38,061 nt of DNA from Pseudomonadota bacterium. Lineage in GTDB: Bacteria; Desulfobacterota; Desulfobacteria; Desulfobacterales; Desulfobacteraceae. Both the position numbers and the translations under genes were made by a program. Location: NCBI GenBank assembly GCA_018821715.1, contig JAHJLN010000222.1, forward strand, positions 1 through 38,061, written 5' to 3'. Below the pieces are notes generated by a model, which was not told where the DNA came from, made no database searches, and saw nothing but the letters and a program-made list of their open reading frames with translations. Every line of letters starts with the position of its first letter. Position 1 is the stretch's first letter. Positions 16,345 through 25,471 of this stretch are shown one piece after another.

Positions 16345-19300
16345 ATGATTCTGAAAAGAAAACCTTTTTTTTATTGGATGAAAAAAATATTTTCAATCCC
16401 TGTTGAATTCGGAAAATCAATAGCTCAGGCAAAAGAAAATACCATCATATTCTTCCCCTATCAATCCAACACCTTGTCATGCGGGATTTCAGCATTTGTA
16501 GCATTTAAAGGCAGTACAACACAGCAAAATTTTGATTTAAACCAGCTTCAAACAATGGTTCTTTTGTTAAAAGAAAAATGCCTGCCTGCTGATGACCTCT
16601 CCATCCAGAACGATTATCTGGGCGGAGATGATTTTTTAAACCAGGTTTTTGATCAATGCCAGGGACTCAAACAGGAAACTCTTTTTTCCGATCTGTTTTT
16701 CAACACAGATAATAAAGAACAGCTTTCTTTAATTGCAGACGATCTGGAACAATTCATTCTTGGCCAGACCCATGTCTTTAAAAAAGAGGTCTCCAATATT
16801 CCCTCCCTGGATGTTGACATCATTTCCCGTCGCCTTGAAAAGCTTGAAGATATCTGCTGGTGTATTAAAAAGGAAATCTTAGATAACATCACTGCCATTG
16901 GCAATCTTGCACTTGGCCTTGAGAATTCCGGCAACATACAGGGATTAAACGTATTCAAAAGAATAAATGCCGTGTTGAACAGCATTGACCGGCTTGAAGT
17001 CAGGGGAAGGGATTCTGCAGGAATATCCGTTATTTTCACCTTTACCAAACCTGAATTTGAAAACTTCAGGGAGGGCCTTATAAAGGCCGGACTTTCGGAA
17101 AGGTTAAAACAAAGAACAAATCACCTGGTGCTCTCCAATAACAGCCTTACGATCAATGATACCTTTCCGGAAAACGCAGATCATCTGGTAACCATTTCTC
17201 TGGTGTATAAATTTGCTGCTGAAATCGGTGCGCTGGGAGACAATGTATCCTTTATCAGAAGCCAGATTAAAAATGATCTCATGCTTCAATTGCTGACCCA
17301 TTATCCATTTGTTGCCAATTCCGTATCTGCCCACACAAGATGGGCTTCTGTGGGAGACATCACTGTGGCCAACTGCCACCCCCAGGACAACACCCCTACA
17401 GACAAGGAAATCGGAAAAACAGGCATTATTCATGTCTGCCTGAATGGAGATATTGACAATTATCTTGAATTAAAAACAGAGTATGAAGCAAGATATGATA
17501 AGATCCATGAAGATATTAATACAGACACCAAACTGATCCCGCTACAGATTGAGCACTACCTGAAACAAAATCATCCTATTGAAGAGTCTTTCAGGCTGGC
17601 TGTCAATGACTTTGAAGGCTCCCACGCCATCAGCATGCACGCAGATCTTGCTCCTGGAAAATTATTTCTTGCCCAGAAAGGCAGCGGCCAGGCCATTTTT
17701 GTCGGAATTGCCAAAGACCATTATATTGCCGCTTCCGAACTCTATGGGATTGTCGAAGAAACTCAGGATTATATCAAGCTCAATGGAGAAAACCGTGGCC
17801 AGATTGTCATTCTTGATCAGAATTCTTCTGGTGGTGTATCAGGAATTAGATCTTTCTACTATGATAACACGCCCATCGACATCGGAGAAGACAAGGTGCT
17901 GACAAGCAAAATTACGTCCCGGGACATTGACAGACAAAACTTTCCCCACTATTTTTTAAAAGAAATTTCAGAATCTCCGAACTCGGTTGAAAAAACCCTG
18001 GAAAACAAAGTCAAACTATCTCCCAAAACGATGTTTTTTACTACAAATCTTGATGAGACGGTGATTCCAAAATCTTTGGAAGATGATTTTAAAAACAACC
18101 GGATCAAAAAGGTCTGTTTTATCGGACAAGGCACTGCAGGAGTTGCCGCTCAAGGCTGTGCCGACTTGTTAAACTTCTATCTGGGTGATAAGGATATCGA
18201 TATCAGAGCCTATAAATCATCAGAGCTTTCCGGGTTCAGTATTGTTGAAGGGAAGAAAGGTCAGGACACCATGGCCAATACCCTTGTTATTGCCATCAGC
18301 CAGTCCGGAACAACAACCGATACCAACCGGACCGTTGACATGGTGAAAGCCTGTGGTGCCAAAACTCTGGCCATTGTGAACAGGAGGGATTCCGATCTGA
18401 CCTTTAAGACTGACGGTGTTCTGTATACCAGTTCCGGCAGGGATATAGAAATGTCTGTTGCCTCAACAAAAGCATTTTATTCGCAGCTGACTGCCGGCGC
18501 TATCTTAGGTCTTCACATTGCAGGACTGGCTCAAACAAGATCAGCTGATTTTATTACGGAACAGGTCAACGAAATTATGAGCCTGCCGGATAAGATGAGA
18601 ACCATTCTTGGAATGAAAGATCAAATCAAAGACTCTGCTTTTCGGCTTGCCGTATCAAAACATTATTGGGCAACCGTCGGATCAGGGTCAAACAAAACTT
18701 CTGCTGATGAGATCAGGATCAAACTCAGTGAACTCTGCTATAAAACCATTTCCTCTGACTTTATTGAAGATAAAAAACATATTGACCTGTCAAGTGAACC
18801 CTTAATCATCATTTGTGCTGCCGGAACAAGGGAAAGCGTATTGGGGGATATCATAAAGGATACAGCTATTTTCCATGCGCACAAGGCAACGCCTGTGGTC
18901 ATCACCACCATTGGAGAGGACCGGTTCGATCTTTATGCCAAAGATGTTTTCAAAATCCCGGAAGTAAAGGAGCATTTTGCCCCTATCCTGAATACGCTTG
19001 TCGGACACATATGGGGGTATTATGCAGCCCTTGCCATCAATGAGGGGTCCAGGTTCATGTATGAAGGAAGGGCCGAAGTTCAGGATCTTTTAGATGAATA
19101 CACCGCCATGGGACATGATGTATATGAAGTTCTCCTGGAAAAAAAATTCAGGGAAACCATTGCTCTGTTTTATAACAAATTTTCAAAAAAAAGACGGCAA
19201 GGCGGATTTCCTGCTGCCATGGGACTTGACAATGTGGCCAATATCACCTTGCTGCTGAAATATCTGTCCGGCAGATTGCCGGTGTCGGATTTTGAAATTG

Positions 19301-20043
19301 ATTTTGAGACAAAGGGCACCCCTTCCAACATGCTGCAAACCTTTTTTGATAACATCGGCCATGCCATCAACACTATGGCAAGACCGGTTGATGCCATCAA
19401 ACATCAGGCCAAAACCGTTACGGTCGGCACCAGCAGAATCAGTGAAAAGTTTGAAGGTATTGTCTTTGATGAACTTGCTGCCAATAAAATTCAAATCTCC
19501 CAGATTACCAATAAAAATGTCCTGGTCATCAGGAACCTTCAGGAGGTTATCTCCATCATCAATGGTGCTTTTCTTTACCAGATATCGGGATTGAGCCTTT
19601 TGGGCGAAGTTACCCGAGAAACCAAAATAAAAATAGTAAATAAAACCGGAGCGTTAAAAGATGAGCCGTCAAGGATTGAAACAGATCCCAGACTTAAGGG
19701 AACTAAAAATATCATTGTCAGGGAAGGAAATGTATATATTGGGAAAGGCAGGAAAGACAACAAGAACATCCTGGTCATCCCGGTCATTTCTTCAAATCCT
19801 GCCACACCCAACATTATTGAGTATATTCTGTCCTTGAATATCAGCTTTAAAACATCAAATGAGGTACCGCTCTTAAAAAAGATCAAAGCCCTTGGCGGCA
19901 AGTACAACCGGCTCAAAGACTGGATACTTGAAAGTGATAACTTACAATGGGATGACAAATATCTTAACCTTATAGAAGTTGAGACTCTGTTTGGGGATAC
20001 AGCAGAAACAGTTGTTGAAAAGATTCTTGAAAAAATGAAATAA
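16345..20043 (+). CDS. Giant GlmS-like amidotransferase/SIS protein (1232 aa)
   Basis: This protein is twice the length of GlmS (~610 residues). The glutaminase half has CGISAFVAF (Cys46), VRGRDSAGI (219-227), HTRWASVGD (330-338), LNGDIDNY (366-373) and TDTKLIP (393-399), so its catalytic and glutamine-binding residues look conserved. About 150 extra residues lie between Cys46 and RGRDSAGI. Two SIS domains follow: CFIGQGTAGVAAQG and ISQSGTTTDT...STKAF (591-711), then a second with KLSELCYKTISSDFIEDKKH. After the second SIS (ending near GYYAALAINEG) there is a ~200-residue extension. The nucleophilic Cys is not at the N-terminus, which Ntn amidotransferases require, so removal of a 45-residue propeptide or loss of glutaminase activity must be considered. 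GGAGG precedes the ATG. Product and substrate are unknown. Confidence 0.8.
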   Translation: MILKRKPFFYWMKKIFSIPVEFGKSIAQAKENTIIFFPYQSNTLSCGISAFVAFKGSTTQQNFDLNQLQTMVLLLKEKCLPADDLSIQNDYLGGDDFLNQVFDQCQGLKQETLFSDLFFNTDNKEQLSLIADDLEQFILGQTHVFKKEVSNIPSLDVDIISRRLEKLEDICWCIKKEILDNITAIGNLALGLENSGNIQGLNVFKRINAVLNSIDRLEVRGRDSAGISVIFTFTKPEFENFREGLIKAGLSERLKQRTNHLVLSNNSLTINDTFPENADHLVTISLVYKFAAEIGALGDNVSFIRSQIKNDLMLQLLTHYPFVANSVSAHTRWASVGDITVANCHPQDNTPTDKEIGKTGIIHVCLNGDIDNYLELKTEYEARYDKIHEDINTDTKLIPLQIEHYLKQNHPIEESFRLAVNDFEGSHAISMHADLAPGKLFLAQKGSGQAIFVGIAKDHYIAASELYGIVEETQDYIKLNGENRGQIVILDQNSSGGVSGIRSFYYDNTPIDIGEDKVLTSKITSRDIDRQNFPHYFLKEISESPNSVEKTLENKVKLSPKTMFFTTNLDETVIPKSLEDDFKNNRIKKVCFIGQGTAGVAAQGCADLLNFYLGDKDIDIRAYKSSELSGFSIVEGKKGQDTMANTLVIAISQSGTTTDTNRTVDMVKACGAKTLAIVNRRDSDLTFKTDGVLYTSSGRDIEMSVASTKAFYSQLTAGAILGLHIAGLAQTRSADFITEQVNEIMSLPDKMRTILGMKDQIKDSAFRLAVSKHYWATVGSGSNKTSADEIRIKLSELCYKTISSDFIEDKKHIDLSSEPLIIICAAGTRESVLGDIIKDTAIFHAHKATPVVITTIGEDRFDLYAKDVFKIPEVKEHFAPILNTLVGHIWGYYAALAINEGSRFMYEGRAEVQDLLDEYTAMGHDVYEVLLEKKFRETIALFYNKFSKKRRQGGFPAAMGLDNVANITLLLKYLSGRLPVSDFEIDFETKGTPSNMLQTFFDNIGHAINTMARPVDAIKHQAKTVTVGTSRISEKFEGIVFDELAANKIQISQITNKNVLVIRNLQEVISIINGAFLYQISGLSLLGEVTRETKIKIVNKTGALKDEPSRIETDPRLKGTKNIIVREGNVYIGKGRKDNKNILVIPVISSNPATPNIIEYILSLNISFKTSNEVPLLKKIKALGGKYNRLKDWILESDNLQWDDKYLNLIEVETLFGDTAETVVEKILEKMK

Positions 20044-20054
20044 CAGGCCGCTTG

Positions 20055-21197
20055 ATGCCTGAATATAAAAAAGAGCTGATGTATGCCTATCTCATCGTTC
20101 TGACCATCTGTTCCACAGCGGGACTGCAGTGCTGGCGAACTCTTTTTGACAATTTCAGCGTTCATGTTGTCCGGCTTGACGGGTATCATGTCGGTGTGCT
20201 GCAGTCGGTCCGTGAAATCCCCGGTTTTCTGGCGCTGCTGGTCACCTATGTGATTTTAATCATCAAAGAGCACAAATTGTCCGCTCTTTCCATTCTCATC
20301 ATGGGAATCGGTGTGTTTCTCACCGGTCTTTTACCCAGCTTTTCCGGCCTTATTTTTACCACACTGGTCATGAGTTTCGGTTTCCATTATTTTGAAACAA
20401 CCAATCAGTCTCTGACACTCCAGTATTATGACAAACTGACATCACCCCTTGTTTTCAGTGCCCAAAGGAGCTATGCCGCTGCCGCCAATGTTGTGGTCGG
20501 CATCCTGATATTTTTGATCGCCCCTTTTTTAAGCTATACCGCCATGTACATCCTTTTTGGCACCCTTATCATTGCCGGCGGTATCTGGGCATTCACAAAA
20601 AACCCGGTCAATAAAGACCTTATTGTCCAAAAAAAACAGATGGTGCTAAAAAAACGATACTGGCTTTTTTATTTTTTAACCTTTATGGCAGGTGCAAGAC
20701 GACAGATTTTTATGGCATTTGCTGTATTTTTGCTGGTAAAAAAATTTGAATTTTCCATTCAGCAGATCACGCTGCTTTTCATAGTGAACAATATCATCAA
20801 TTTTTTCATCAATCCATATATTGGAAGATTTATTGTAAAATATGGAGAAAGAAAGCTTCTTTCAATTGAATATTTTTCCCTTGTTCTGGTTTTTATCTCT
20901 TATGCGTTTGTGGAAGCAAAGCTGATTGCTGGTTTTTTATACATCCTTGATCATATATTTTTTAATTTTTCCACGGGTATCAGCACCTATTTCCAGAAAA
21001 TTGCAGACCCCAGGGATATTGCTTCCAGTGCGGCCGTAGGATTTACCATCAATCACATTGCAGCCGTTGTTCTACCGGTCTTAGGCGGGCTGTTATGGAT
21101 GATTGATTACAAAATTCCCTTTATTGCCGGCGCGGTTTTCAGTTTTATCTCCCTTTGCCTGGTCCAGCTTATCAGGACAGATAAGACCGCTTCATAA
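20055..21197 (+). CDS. MFS transporter
   Basis: The ~380-residue protein has about twelve hydrophobic helices in two halves with a basic central loop (VQKKQMVLKKRYW) and reads as a major facilitator superfamily carrier of the inner membrane. Loop 2-3 signature is weak. The start is ATG 20055, 11 bases after the GlmS-like stop; a TTG lies directly before it. The close spacing suggests co-transcription with the transpeptidase-like and GlmS-like genes, so a sugar, amino-sugar or muropeptide substrate is a reasonable inference but not shown. Its last codons (LIRTDKTAS) and the bases after the stop recur in part at 29794-29845. Confidence 0.8.
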   Translation: MPEYKKELMYAYLIVLTICSTAGLQCWRTLFDNFSVHVVRLDGYHVGVLQSVREIPGFLALLVTYVILIIKEHKLSALSILIMGIGVFLTGLLPSFSGLIFTTLVMSFGFHYFETTNQSLTLQYYDKLTSPLVFSAQRSYAAAANVVVGILIFLIAPFLSYTAMYILFGTLIIAGGIWAFTKNPVNKDLIVQKKQMVLKKRYWLFYFLTFMAGARRQIFMAFAVFLLVKKFEFSIQQITLLFIVNNIINFFINPYIGRFIVKYGERKLLSIEYFSLVLVFISYAFVEAKLIAGFLYILDHIFFNFSTGISTYFQKIADPRDIASSAAVGFTINHIAAVVLPVLGGLLWMIDYKIPFIAGAVFSFISLCLVQLIRTDKTAS

Positions 21198-21346
21198 AAT
21201 TACCGATCACAAATGGCACCACTCAGAACTTCATTGCCAACCGGTATGCCACCACTGAGGCAAACTTGCATAACTGGATGAAAAAACGCAAGATTCAAAA
21301 AGACAATCCCATGACAGATTTACCCAAACTGTTTAATTCCGCCTAA
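21197..21346 (+). pseudogene. C-terminal remnant of an unrecognised gene
   Basis: Directly after the MFS stop, an open frame without a start codon encodes about 45 residues ending at TAA 21344-21346: TNGTTQNFIANRYATTEAN then LHNWMKKRKIQKDNPMTDL and PKLFNSA. Composition is protein-like and it reads as the tail of a longer gene whose front has been lost. I cannot name the family. The rest of the 456-base gap to the toxin gene (21347-21617) shows no gene or clear structure apart from AT-rich stretches. Confidence 0.4.
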
Positions 21347-21617
21347 GAATGTCTGGAAATGATGCCTGCGGCGCATATATTTGAATAGATATTTAAAAAC
21401 TGAAAACTGTCACATACAATATGTGGGGTTGTCAAAAATTTATCCGGACTGAGCCCTATAATACAAGTCTTGACCGGCCGTATTTTTATTCCAGGCAGCA
21501 TTACCAAAGGAAGTCAACGCCTTTGAGTTGAATGCTTCCAGCGACTGTATTAGACATATAACCCCTTTTTGTCTATAATCTAAGCGGCTCGATTTTAATA
21601 TCCATACAATCCATGGG

Positions 21618-21646
21618 TTGACACCTGGTCATAGCTGGGTTACAGT
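21618..21646 (+). promoter_or_regulatory. Probable promoter of the higBA-type operon
   Basis: TTGACA (21618-21623) and TACAGT (21641-21646) are 17 bases apart. The toxin ATG is only 7 bases after the -10, and no ribosome site precedes it, so the transcript may be leaderless or nearly so. Confidence 0.45.
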
Positions 21647-21653
21647 ATAGTTC

Positions 21654-21932
21654 ATGATAAAATCTTTTAAGCATAAAGGATTAAAAAAGCTTTTTGAAAC
21701 CGGAAATCATAGCGGTGTTAACCCTGATCATGTAAAACGCTTGAAGCTTATACTGGCAAGGCTGGATGCAAGCCAGACACAAAACGATATGAATCTTCCG
21801 GGTCTCGGTCTTCATCCACTAAAAGGTGATTTAAAAGATTTTTGGGCGGTTGTTGTCTCCGGGAATTGGCGTATCATTTTTAGATTTAAAAACAATAACG
21901 CCATTGAAGTAAATTACGACGATTCTCATTAG
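21654..21932 (+). CDS. higB: HigB-type toxin (RelE/ParE superfamily)
   Basis: The 92-residue protein follows HigB: MIKSFKHKGLKKLFETG at the start, a helix KRLKLILARLD, the LPGLGLHPLKGDLKDFWAV segment, and the strand GNWRIIFRFKNNNAIEV. HigB toxins are ribosome-dependent mRNA endonucleases. The conserved Arg of NWRIIFRF is present. It precedes the antitoxin by 25 bases, toxin first, as is normal for HigBA. The ATG has no ribosome site and lies just behind the promoter. Confidence 0.9.
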   Translation: MIKSFKHKGLKKLFETGNHSGVNPDHVKRLKLILARLDASQTQNDMNLPGLGLHPLKGDLKDFWAVVVSGNWRIIFRFKNNNAIEVNYDDSH

Positions 21933-21957
21933 TTTCATATAAAAAAGGATTTAAAAA

Positions 21958-22263
21958 ATGGTTATGTTTGATCCACCACATCCAGGAGAAGCAATAAGAG
22001 AATTTTGTATTGAACCTCTTGGATTGACAGTTACAGCGGCGGCAAAAGGACTTAATGTATCCCGTAAAACTCTTTCCGCCCTGCTTAATGGTCGTTTCGG
22101 GATATCTCCGGAAATGGCTATAAGATTATCAAAGGCATTTGGCGGGAGTGCAGAAAGTTGGTTGATACAACAAGCGCAATATGATCTCTGGCAGGCAAAC
22201 CATCGGGGAACAGAATTTAAAGTAAAATCTTTTATTCCAATCTCCCCTGAGTTTAGCCATTAA
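21958..22263 (+). CDS. higA: HigA-type antitoxin (XRE family)
   Basis: The 101-residue protein has the HigA opening [20 protein letters not shown], a helix-turn-helix ([19 protein letters not shown]) and the C-terminal [12 protein letters not shown] segment. It neutralises HigB and normally represses the operon by binding its promoter. AAGGA precedes the ATG with good spacing, giving the antitoxin a better ribosome site than the toxin, which fits the need for antitoxin excess. Confidence 0.93.
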   Translation: MVMFDPPHPGEAIREFCIEPLGLTVTAAAKGLNVSRKTLSALLNGRFGISPEMAIRLSKAFGGSAESWLIQQAQYDLWQANHRGTEFKVKSFIPISPEFSH

Positions 22264-22484
22264 CCCAGGATCTCTAAATGGGCTTTGACTTAAGGCCTTT
22301 TTCGCCATTTTTTTGCTCGCAAGCACTTATGGTATAAAAGCGGACGAGTAAAAATTAAAATTTGGTGAGGACTTCCAAAACAAATATTGGGTAGTTTGCT
22401 TCAAGACCGGGGGGAGTTTTATAACGTATAGGGCTCTCTTTTTTAAAATTTCTCACAATACCACATCTGGTATAGATAAATCTT

Positions 22485-23606
22485 TTATGTATTTAAGGCA
22501 AGCCACTTTTTTAAAAGGAGATCCTGAATTATATATTTTCCGTTCTTTACCAAAATCTCTTTTTCAGACAGACTTTTCAAGCATCGGGTGACAATGGATG
22601 CTGTCTTTATATTTACAATGATTAACGCTTCTGCTGCAAAAAGGTTTTGACCATCATTAATTAATACAAGCTTCATGGTTTTTTTCTGATTGATCGACAG
22701 GTTATCCCACAGCGTCTGATATTCAAGATGTTTTTGGTCAATCATTGACCTTTCAATGGTATCTATCGTCTCGTCAGTCCAGGAATTGTGCTGTAAATCC
22801 CGCCACAGAAAAAAACAGAACAATTGAATATACATAGGATGATTTTTAAATCGCTCAATAATTTTTTTTAAATTTTCTTTTCCAACCGAAAAATTCCCAT
22901 CATCAAATAATTTTTCCATCCAGGGGATATAATGTTTTGTCTCAATCTGTTTTAGCGGGTAGCTTGCTGCCTGTTGATAAAAAGCTCTGTTTTGGGACTG
23001 GAACATAGCTGTCAGCAAATGCTGCTGACTTCCGGAAAAGATGTAGCAGATATTTGAGTGGTGTTGAATAAAAGACCTTAACTGTTTTTCAAATGAATCC
23101 GCATTCGTATATTTTGCTACTTCCTGAAATTCATCCAGAGCAATAACAATTTTTCGTTTTGCTGAAAACTTTTCAAGCAACTCCATGAGGTTTTTCAGGA
23201 CCAGGTTCTCATTTGCGGATTTAAATGCTGGTGTAATAATCGGCGAGCTGGTGTTAGGATCGATGCTGATCTGGAATGAGAACTTATCAATGCTGCCTTT
23301 TAATAATTTTAACAGTTTATCCGTATTCGTCTCTAAGACATTCAATTGTTGAAAAATCCGGGTCATCAATTCTTTTTCAGATGTCGTACCATAAAGATCG
23401 ATATAAAGTGTCCCGATTTCTGGCGAATGATGTTTTATATTAAGAAAGACTTGTTTGATCAAAGAACTTTTACCGGTTCGTCTATGAGAATACAGCAATA
23501 CATTTTGGGAGGATCTGATAAATTCCAATAGGTCTTCTTGTTCTTTTTTTCGATTACAAAAATATGGGCCGGTGACGATGTTGCTAAAGGTGAATGGATT
23601 TTCCAT
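22485..23606 (-). CDS. AAA ATPase (archaeal-type ATPase family, PF01637-like)
   Basis: The 373-residue protein (ATG 23606, with GGAG five bases upstream; an earlier start at 23627 lacks a site) opens with NPFTFSNIVTGPYFCNRKKE, has a Walker A of form SHRRTGKSS (40-48), Walker B IVIALDEF (153-160), a sensor region around IFSGSQQHLL, and a C-terminal winged-helix-like part (KTMKLVLINDGQNLFAAEALII). These are typical of the archaeal ATPase/MSP family, whose functions are mostly unknown and often linked to mobile or defence regions. The stand-alone gene has a remarkable palindrome in its promoter and sits beside higBA. The first Gly of the P-loop consensus appears replaced by Ser. Confidence 0.75.
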   Translation of the reverse strand: MENPFTFSNIVTGPYFCNRKKEQEDLLEFIRSSQNVLLYSHRRTGKSSLIKQVFLNIKHHSPEIGTLYIDLYGTTSEKELMTRIFQQLNVLETNTDKLLKLLKGSIDKFSFQISIDPNTSSPIITPAFKSANENLVLKNLMELLEKFSAKRKIVIALDEFQEVAKYTNADSFEKQLRSFIQHHSNICYIFSGSQQHLLTAMFQSQNRAFYQQAASYPLKQIETKHYIPWMEKLFDDGNFSVGKENLKKIIERFKNHPMYIQLFCFFLWRDLQHNSWTDETIDTIERSMIDQKHLEYQTLWDNLSINQKKTMKLVLINDGQNLFAAEALIIVNIKTASIVTRCLKSLSEKEILVKNGKYIIQDLLLKKWLALNT

Positions 23607-23651
23607 TTTAACTCCAATATTACACAAATCGCTATAATTATATTTGCGTAT

Positions 23652-23693
23652 AAAATATTACACATCCTGTGTAAAGTCAATATGATCATATTG
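23652..23693 (-). promoter_or_regulatory. Promoter with palindromic spacer (operator) for the AAA ATPase gene
   Basis: Minus-strand TTGACT (23675-23680) and TATTTT (23652-23657) are 17 bases apart, and the spacer (23658-23674) is itself a perfect palindrome, TTACACA-GGA-TGTGTAA. A second perfect 16-bp palindrome, CAATATGATCATATTG, covers 23678-23693 over the -35. The half site TTACACA recurs at 23620-23626. Arrangement suggests repressor or MerR-like control; the regulator is not identified. Confidence 0.6.
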
Positions 23694-23860
23694 AATTAAT
23701 TTGTCAGACATAAAAGGAATTATGTCCAACAGAATGAAATTGAACAGCCAACTATACATTAGCCACCGTTTTGGAATGGTCTTCCTGATAACTATATCGA
23801 TTTTCTTCCCCTTAATTTCTTAACGCCTGTATTCAGATTAAGGTATTAAACGAAATGGCT

Positions 23861-25471
23861 TTAAAATTCAGAAAGGCGTATTCCCCGTCTTTCCAACAGA
23901 CTGCCCTCGGCGAGAAAAAGTTTTACAAGGGCTTTTTTGTAATCAATGACAGCTTCCTTTTCCCGGATATGTGATGTCAGAAGATCTCGCTGGGCCTGTG
24001 CCACCATAAGGCTGGTACTGGTTCCGGCTTCAAACCGTTCCTGTTCTGCCTTTAGCGATTCCTCCTGGTGCATGCGCGTCACACGGGTCGCCGCAATCTG
24101 CTGGTTCACCCGGTCCAGATTATTCAATGCAATGCGGACATCCCTTTCAATGATCTGCCTCAAGTTTTCCAATGCCTCCCGGGTCTGTATAAGAGTAACC
24201 CTTGCCGCACGGTCAGTGGCATAGGCACTTCGATTGCCCAGTGGCCGGCTGAACTTAATGCCGGCTGAAAGGTCATAAAAAGAATCGCCCATGGCCCTGA
24301 AAGAACTGGAAAAAGAATCGGCATACCCTGACTTTCCAAGGGTGATGAACAAATCCAGGCGGGGAAGGATGCCGTTGCGGGTTTTAACGATTTCCAGCCG
24401 GTTCTGTTTTATGCGCAGCCGGGCTTCCTGTAGATCTGATCTGAATCGATCCGCCAGTTCAATATGATCTGAAGGCATCCCCAAAGGTTCAGTTTCGGAT
24501 TGAGCCCTGGTGGTTGCCTGGATCTCAAGGTGATATTGCTCATCCCTGCCCTGATGAATATAGAAAAGAAGCCGCAGCCGACTCTCCTCAAAGGCGCTTT
24601 TTGCATTGATCAGATCCTGATCCCGCAGCGCAACCTCGACCCTTGCAGCAGCAGCTTCAACCGGCGGCAGGGTTCCGATTTCAATGCGTTGTACAACCTC
24701 GGACAATTGCTTTTTGGCAACATCCATGGCAGTTTTAAAAATATCGATTTCCTGTCTGGCAAGAACATGGTCCCAGTATGCTGTTTCCGTATCGGCCAGG
24801 AGGGCTTCCGTGATCCCCCGAAGCTCCTGAAAACTGACTTTTGTATCCAGCTCGGCCTGGCGGATACTGGCCAGGTTAACAAAAGGGTCATACCCCTGCA
24901 AAAGCGCCTGGGTAATCGTCATTCCAATTCTAGACGTCTGTTCTTGAGATTCATCATGGGTATCGTCAATCCTGTGGGAAAGACCCACCTCGATATCGGT
25001 TCCAGAAGGAAACTTTTCAGACATGCCGATACCGGCAGTATGGTTTTGTTCCCCTGCTGTCTTCCATGTGCCTGAATCCAGTTCCCGGGTCCTTTCACTT
25101 GAAGTTGTGAACTCGGAGAAGACCTGTGGATCAAACTTGCCCCGTTCTATGGTTTCATTAAGACCGGCAAGAACAGGATTGTATTTAACGACCCGGATTC
25201 CGGAGTTGGTTTCCAGGGCCATGACCAGGGCCTGGTCCAGAGACACAGCAAGGCTGTTTCCTGTCACAACTGCAACTGGCTGCGCCTTATCCTTGAGAAT
25301 TTCAACCGTCTCTTTTTGTGACAGGGAAAAAAAATTGTCTTCCAAATCCGATGGGCTTGATGGAGACTGAAAAACAGGCCAGTGATCCGGATGGATACAG
25401 CCCGTTCCCATGACCAGCAGGAAGACCATCATAACGCTGAATCGAATTTTTAATACTAGTATCCTGTTCAT
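23861..25471 (-). CDS. TolC-family outer-membrane efflux lipoprotein
   Basis: The 536-residue protein has a lipoprotein signal with lipobox MGTGC (Cys25) and two OEP repeats rich in long helices (about residues 75-280 and 310-520), including [18 protein letters not shown] near the start and a C-terminal [27 protein letters not shown] region (shortened here). It forms the outer-membrane channel of an RND pump. The start overlaps the permease stop by 4 bases (ATGA), making it the last gene of the tripartite operon. Confidence 0.9.
   Translation of the reverse strand: MNRILVLKIRFSVMMVFLLVMGTGCIHPDHWPVFQSPSSPSDLEDNFFSLSQKETVEILKDKAQPVAVVTGNSLAVSLDQALVMALETNSGIRVVKYNPVLAGLNETIERGKFDPQVFSEFTTSSERTRELDSGTWKTAGEQNHTAGIGMSEKFPSGTDIEVGLSHRIDDTHDESQEQTSRIGMTITQALLQGYDPFVNLASIRQAELDTKVSFQELRGITEALLADTETAYWDHVLARQEIDIFKTAMDVAKKQLSEVVQRIEIGTLPPVEAAAARVEVALRDQDLINAKSAFEESRLRLLFYIHQGRDEQYHLEIQATTRAQSETEPLGMPSDHIELADRFRSDLQEARLRIKQNRLEIVKTRNGILPRLDLFITLGKSGYADSFSSSFRAMGDSFYDLSAGIKFSRPLGNRSAYATDRAARVTLIQTREALENLRQIIERDVRIALNNLDRVNQQIAATRVTRMHQEESLKAEQERFEAGTSTSLMVAQAQRDLLTSHIREKEAVIDYKKALVKLFLAEGSLLERRGIRLSEF

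Noticed and set aside
19575-20189. 204-codon minus-strand frame
   Set aside because: Antisense to the end of the GlmS-like gene and the MFS start, both well supported.
22458-22473. Small hairpin ATACCA-catc-TGGTAT after the ATPase gene
   Set aside because: Six-bp stem with no T run; not enough to call a terminator.
24500-25075. 191-codon plus-strand frame
   Set aside because: Antisense to the TolC-type gene, no ribosome site, non-protein-like composition.
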